Positions 59,105 through 64,000 of a stretch of DNA of 64,000 nucleotides are shown in pieces. Both the position numbers and the translations under genes were made by a program. This DNA is from Fistulifera solaris (lineage: Eukaryota > Bacillariophyta > Bacillariophyceae > Naviculales > Stauroneidaceae). The stretch spans positions 310,001 through 374,000 of the forward strand of contig AP026134.1 in the NCBI GenBank assembly GCA_030295235.1, given 5' to 3'. Every line of letters begins with the position of its first letter. The first letter of the stretch is position 1. Under the pieces are notes generated by a model, which was given only the letters and a program-made list of their open reading frames with translations, was not told the DNA's origin and made no database searches.

Positions 59105-61998
59105 TTATACGATAGGTGCCGATAGTTTCGGACGCGTGACCCACTGCGCCAATTGTTCGTACGCCATCAAGGAGATGCCAAATTGCGGAGCGAGACGAAG
59201 AACACGTGCCGTGCCTCCACGAAAGAACGATCGCCATCCCTCTTGGTGATACATTTTTGTGACGCAGTCTCGTATGCCGCTGTAATAGTAGAGCACTTCA
59301 CCGTCCGGACGAGTAGATTGCAAGCGAGTCTTAATGACATCGGCTGGAATCGTGAGGGCGGCGGCCGGGATCCCGGCGCACGTACCCGCTAACCAGATAT
59401 TGACATTAGTTGGTTGATTAATTTCGGCATCTAGAAAGTGACGGATTGCGGAATACGTAGGAAAGTAAATGGCACTGAACGGTACATCGCGCAATAAGCA
59501 TGCGGTAGCACCGCGAAAGACTCCCGGTAGACCCATTTGCCGCACGATCGATCGGAGTGAAGCTGGTTCGATTGGCGGAACACCACGTTTCTCCAAAAAG
59601 CGATTAGTTTCCCCTTCTAATTGCATATGAATTTTCGTTACTTCCATTGGATTGGTCACGAGCAACTGACAGGCACCGGCGCATGCACCCGCTACCACTT
59701 CGACCCATAAACTAGGTTTCGTGGAGATGCCATTTGCTTCATGACTTTCCCTGTGCGGATCCAGAACTTGCTTGATCAAATCATTCACCTGAATTTTAAT
59801 CAGTTTTTCAGGACCTATTCCGATGAGCTGTGGAGTGAGTCCACGGTAGAGACCAAGAGCTGATTCATGCTGCACGACACTGCGTAAGCAGTGCATCCAG
59901 CTCGATACGATGCTTGTCCTCCTTTAGGCACTGCTTCATTCATCATTCGTGTCTTAGCAAGATCCAGCGGATAAAGGAACAGAGCCCCCATGGAGCTTGC
60001 TACTGCTGTCAGCCAAAAATGCTGTACAAAGTCTTCCATCTTCGCCCTAAAGCTCTCTTCCGTTTCTTTCTCCATACTGACTCGATCATCAAGATGAGCC
60101 GCAGACGAGGCGAAGGTGAGCTTCCCGTCTCGACCAGGTAGCGCTTCCAAGCGTCGCACAAAATCCATTCCACAAACTTCAATAGCATCTTGCGAAGAGA
60201 TGTAACCATCATTATTACGATCAAACAGCGCAAAATGATTTCAACCTGCCTCCGACTGAGCCGTCCACCCATTCCTAGTGCCCGATTCGCTACTTTGAAA
60301 TCATCCGGAGATATGGCACCCTTTTTAATCTCTTCTGCTTGGTCAATTAAATTGCAAATACCCGATAGATTTCCAAGTATTTCTTGAAAGGCGAGAAAGT
60401 CGCCGTATGCAAAGTAGCGCACGCCTGTAATCGTACCAGCGTCGATGTATTGCTCTGAACTACTAGCATTCGTTGAAGGGTTGACTGCACTTTCGGGATT
60501 GATGCTTTTCTCCGCTTTTCTATATATTTCATCCAGTCGGTCTGCGATGCCTTGGGGTAATCGCCATCCACAAGCAGTCGTCAACACCTTGATAAACTCG
60601 TCTGGATCCAAATGATCTTCCACAGAACCTCGCTTCTTCGTATCGATAGCGCGAAGAAACGCTTGCTTTCCGATTTCTCGCTGGAGGTCCATCAAAAACT
60701 GCGAAAAGTGAACCTGACGGATGGATTGCTTCCCGTCTTTACCAAAATATCGTTGAAAGAACTGCGAACTAAGGTCCAGATCAGGGAAAAGAGGCTTGAC
60801 AAAAGAAACAAGATCAGAAAGCATGATCTGACCCTTCTGTCGTTGATCCATCAACAAAAAAGCTACATCTACTTCCGGGTCGGGTCGATCCATGAGCATG
60901 TGGTAAAAGCAAAAATCCTCCAAGTAGACGCGCGGTAGTTCTTCGTAGTCTTTCTTTTGCCTTCTCCTTAAAAAGACGATGTAATGAATTTACAGTTCGT
61001 AAACTGGACATAGGATCCTCGTTTAAGGTACTGGTCGAGTTCCATTTGCGTCGAGATTCCACGAACTCTTCCATGGTCATGTAAAGAACACCATTCTCAT
61101 CAGATCTGGTGGCGCATTCCACGAACCAGCGACTCATCACTTCACTCGGGAGAACATATTCCCAAAAGGCCGTAAAATCGACCACCCAGCACTGCAAATT
61201 CGATCCAGTCTCTGCTTGCGTGGATGCTACGACCGACGCGGAATGCTGTCGCCCGAACAAGAAACCGCCTTCACCAAACAAAGTACCGGGGCCCAGCGAC
61301 GCCGGACGAAAATTTTGTGGCTGATACCACACATCGGCTTTACCGTCGCGCACTACGTACAAAGAGCGTTTGATTCCACTCCGTGGAGACACGGGAGGAT
61401 CTTCCAAAAAATCCGCCGATAAGAAAGTTGTCGCAGCCTCCCGCGCGCGAAGGAAAGGGTTCTTCCACGAACTATCCATGCCACCAAATACAGTCGACAT
61501 TGAATAATCGGATGGCCTTTTTTCATTCTCATCGGGTGACTCGGCCTCGTCATTGTTCGCTATCCGATTTTCCGTCACATCTTTCGTTCTGCTCTCCTCG
61601 ACAGGGGCATTACTACGTTCAAACGACTTGGCATAAATTTCTTCCTCTTCCACATCCGCAGGATCTATTTCAGAGAAGATTTTGGTGGAAGTCCGTTGCG
61701 GTTTTCGATGCAAATCATGTGAACCGTTGTCAGCACGATCTTGTAGGTCGTCATCATCCACACAACCTTCTAAAATAACAATATCTCCCGGATGAAACTC
61801 TTTCAATTCGGCGACCGAGATGAAACGCTCTATTTGACTTTCATCTAAGCAAGCGAAGAAGGGAGACTTTTGAATAGCGAGACGAATCAGCTCTCGATCT
61901 TGTTGATTTTTGAAATGAGAAGGAAAGTAACGCGTTCGCTTGCGCGTCTTGGGCTTCGGTTGCATTTCTCTTTGGGGACTGTTGTTTGCGTCCGTCAT
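59105..61998 (-). CDS. Mitochondrial carrier (SLC25) with EF-hands and N-terminal cNMP-binding fold
   Basis: About 965 residues. The C-terminal third (60020-59105) is a complete SLC25 carrier with three signatures: PLDLAK (about 59965), PMEVTK (about 59650) and PADVIK (about 59330). The middle (60920-60150) is an EF-hand region like the Ca2+-sensing half of aspartate/glutamate carriers. One canonical loop, DRNNDGYISSQDA, lies near 60200. The N-terminal third (61998-61140) is a cyclic-nucleotide-binding fold: SPFFACLDESQIERFISV, FHPGDIVILEG, LYVVRDGKADVWY and FGEGGFLFGRQHSASV, with an acidic insert of about 130 residues inside it. The Arg that binds the cyclic phosphate in active family members aligns with His. 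Frame slips near 60960 (one T extra), 60228 and 59900 (one short) are bridged by continuous homology. The family exchanges metabolites across the inner mitochondrial membrane. Confidence 0.83.
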
Positions 61999-62444
61999 GT
62001 TTAGCCTTAATGAGCGTCAAAATAAATCCAGAATGTGTGCAGGTAAAGATGAGCTTTAATCAATGTTCGTTGTGAATAATATACAACACTCTGTTGGAAC
62101 CTTTTGCCTCGACGCATTTTTGTGTTTGACTTCGAAGTCTTTTACACCTTGGCGGATGATGATGATCCGGATGGAAAAACATAATTACCGGTACGACTTT
62201 GTCGAAATTTTGCTCATCGAAAAGATCCTGAGTACAGTATAGTACAGTGTGGGAACATATATTGGCATTAGCGAGGTGAAACGGCTCTAAATAAATAGCA
62301 CAATAACATCCTCGCGCCATGACGAGGATTAGGATGAGGATGAGGACGACGAGGACGAGTTTTTATTTCTTGCGCATCATTGGATGGCCTGATCTTGCTT
62401 TTCTTGTGAATAAATCGTATAACCTGCATAAACATCTCTTTAAA
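61999..62444. other. Spacer between divergent genes
   Basis: 446 bases between the carrier gene (-) and the secreted protein (+). A GAGGA-rich purine patch (62322-62358) lies 90-120 bases before the start codon. The upstream open frame to 62319 begins at an earlier ATG but would bury the signal peptide. Confidence 0.4.
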
Positions 62445-63317
62445 ATGAATCTGAACACACTGAAACTCCTTTTCGCCGCAACTATCGGGGCCAACGCTTC
62501 TCTCGTCGATGTTATTGACTTCAAAAGCATTAACAGTCAGCTCCAGAACGAACAGAGAGACTTGCAAGGTATTTGCGACACCATTCTTCGAAATGTCCCC
62601 ATTTTTAAAGGGTGCACCTGTGAACTGCAGTTCTTACAAAACACCGCCACAATCAGTTGTGACGATAAATGCCAGGGCTGCTCACGAACCGAAGACGTTT
62701 GTGTGGTGGGCTCGTTCGACGCGACGATCGCAGTGACTACTCTCGAAGTGCAAAGAGTTGCCTTCCGGGTTGAACACAGCGGAGATGATAGTAGTCAGCG
62801 CACGTTGCGGCTTGAAATAGTTGAAGGAGCAAACCCTGGTTGCAGCACATTCATCAATAATGTGAAATGCTCGTCCTGTACCTTGAGCACCACCAACATT
62901 GATCTCAGTGCCAACTGCATTGATGCCGTCCATGACTGCCGTAACATTGGTTTTGGCCGCGTGGATGGATGCGACTTGACTGCTTTGCGAGCTCTTCCTT
63001 CAGAAAATCCATTCAGCGTTTTGACGAGCGATGTCCTCTTTCCTCTAGAGACTTGTCTAGCTCAGGATGGCGCGCCAGCTCCAGCACCAGTTCGAGCACC
63101 CGTTCCAGCTCCGGTTCGAGTCCCCGTGCCCGTTCCTGCCCCTGTTCGACCACCCGTTCCAGCTCCGGTTCGTGTTCCGGCACCTACTCCCACATTATCG
63201 GGAATTCCGCCAAAGAAAACTCCGCCAACTAACAAGGAAAAAGATCAATTGAAGCTTTTCAATTTTGATGCCGATAGAGGTGGCCTGAAGCGCAAGCTCA
63301 AGAGCGCTCGGGGCTAA
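62445..63317 (+). CDS. Secreted Cys-rich protein with PAPV repeats
   Basis: Start chosen at ATG 62445 because MNLNTLKLLFAATIGANA is then a proper signal peptide; 290 residues. The body has about 14 Cys in pairs (CDTIL, CTCELQFL, CDDKCQGC, CSSCTL, CDLTAL), consistent with disulfides outside the cell. The C-terminal part is a PAPVRAPVPAPVRVPVPV linker (about 63075-63190) and a basic end rich in Lys. The linker type and Cys-rich head resemble the larger gene at 55395-58319, so the two may belong to the same cell-surface set. No frame break and no intron. Confidence 0.75.
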   Translation: MNLNTLKLLFAATIGANASLVDVIDFKSINSQLQNEQRDLQGICDTILRNVPIFKGCTCELQFLQNTATISCDDKCQGCSRTEDVCVVGSFDATIAVTTLEVQRVAFRVEHSGDDSSQRTLRLEIVEGANPGCSTFINNVKCSSCTLSTTNIDLSANCIDAVHDCRNIGFGRVDGCDLTALRALPSENPFSVLTSDVLFPLETCLAQDGAPAPAPVRAPVPAPVRVPVPVPAPVRPPVPAPVRVPAPTPTLSGIPPKKTPPTNKEKDQLKLFNFDADRGGLKRKLKSARG

Positions 63318-64000
63318 TCTAATAGATACAGCTTTCCAAGGGGAAGGTTCAATGGCCGATCATCATATTTTTGTATGCGATTATAGCATAAAGCGGTATT
63401 AACAGTATTATTTAGTGTTCCTTGTGACGGAATCCACTTTCAAACTCTCTAAGGAAAGCAGCATAACACTGACTTGATTTTGAAACTAAACTTATCAAAT
63501 GCTTTATGCTAAAACGCGTTCAAGGTTTTTTCTTCCATGCTTCATCAAAGACCGATGCAAATTTAACATTTTAAGCGAAATATAAGCATTTATCATTTTT
63601 GTGTTATCGCTATTTTTATGGAGCAAAGCGCATTACCTGGTAGTGGTAGGTGTCCATCACCATCACCCATCATGATCGAGTTTAAGTGTACAAGGACGAC
63701 TTCGAATCAAAATTATGTCAATCCCGGACAATCTCTCACAAATCCTTTGTAGAAAGATATTCTGGTTTTAAACTTTATTGTATTCCAATAAGAATAAGAA
63801 AAGGGGCGTGTCATCTGCTTCCATTCTTGTTGTCGCTGTGGATGACTTAAATGCAACACAACGCATTACTTGTAGATGTCCAGTATGATTTGACTCCGGG
63901 GTGTTTTTGTTAATGTGAATTGTTTCAGTCCCGGATATTATTCACGAGTGTAAATTAATTACGGGGTACTCCGTATTATTTATCTCTAACCGCATCGCTA
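63318..64000. other. Intergenic stretch at window end
   Basis: 683 bases without a recognised gene. CGCATTAC(C/T)TG...TGTCCA occurs at about 63630 and about 63862. A CCCGGA-containing motif recurs at about 63724 and about 63931, in the same order and at a similar distance, so a degenerate direct repeat may be present. Confidence 0.35.

Noticed and set aside
23191-61998. Treating the slipped genes as pseudogenes
   Set aside because: No stops or decay occur between the slips, intron sites are intact, motifs are complete on both sides, and most slips sit in homopolymers. Sequence error is the simpler explanation.
59105-61998. Three separate genes (cNMP protein, EF-hand protein, carrier)
   Set aside because: No promoter-sized gaps or introns lie between the parts. 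The frames join by single-base slips, and the EF-hand-carrier link is a known architecture.

Overview
This 64-kb window looks like nuclear DNA of a pennate diatom, most probably Phaeodactylum tricornutum or a close relative. The signs are short GT-AG introns of about 60-120 bases, bipartite plastid presequences with a Phe after the signal-peptide site (ASAFAP-like), the diatom NRILGDNPSC motif, a Ty1/copia retrotransposon of the diatom CoDi type, and genes packed on both strands with few gaps. The species name is inference from these traits; nothing was searched. No rRNA, tRNA or CRISPR array was recognised.

Layout. 1-1947: 3' part of a SNARE-like membrane protein that continues into ankyrin repeats. 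2066-5858: two divergently transcribed diatom hypotheticals. 6031-9764 (-): exocyst subunit Sec5. 10408-11378 (+): HAD phosphatase with a plastid presequence. 12210-18399 (+): a roughly 2000-residue myosin with IQ motifs, ankyrin-type repeats and a pseudokinase-like tail. 18815-19982 (+): membrane sulfotransferase. 20071-22541 (-): ABCG half transporter. 23191-23907 (-): CIA30-domain protein. 23959-29691 (-): copia element with flanking 5-base duplications, inserted just upstream of the CIA30 gene. 30009-30969 (-): short-chain dehydrogenase. 31991-34192 (-): acetyl-CoA synthetase. 34511-35605 (-): secretory aldo-keto reductase. 36044-40126 (+): a small membrane protein, a diatom hypothetical and an alpha/beta hydrolase. 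40234-41479 (-): START-like protein. 41983-49340 (+): UBR1-type N-recognin E3 ligase. 50455-54315 (-): ABCC transporter. 55395-58319 (-) and 62445-63317 (+): secreted Cys-rich, Pro-rich (PAPV/PTPA) proteins. 59105-61998 (-): mitochondrial carrier with EF-hands and an N-terminal cyclic-nucleotide-binding fold.

The genes do not form an operon or a single pathway. Recurrent themes are membrane traffic (SNARE, Sec5, myosin), transport (ABCG, ABCC, mitochondrial carrier), acetate and carbonyl metabolism (acetyl-CoA synthetase, aldo-keto reductase, dehydrogenase) and cell-surface proteins.

Two observations shape the reading. First, many otherwise convincing host genes are split by single-base frame changes, mostly inside short homopolymer runs. 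I count about 28, of which about 18 lack one base and about 10 carry one extra. That pattern is more like assembly error than decay, so I annotate whole genes across the breaks. Second, the strongest candidates for new biology are domain fusions: SNARE-TM-ankyrin, myosin-ankyrin-pseudokinase, and cNMP-fold/EF-hand/mitochondrial carrier.
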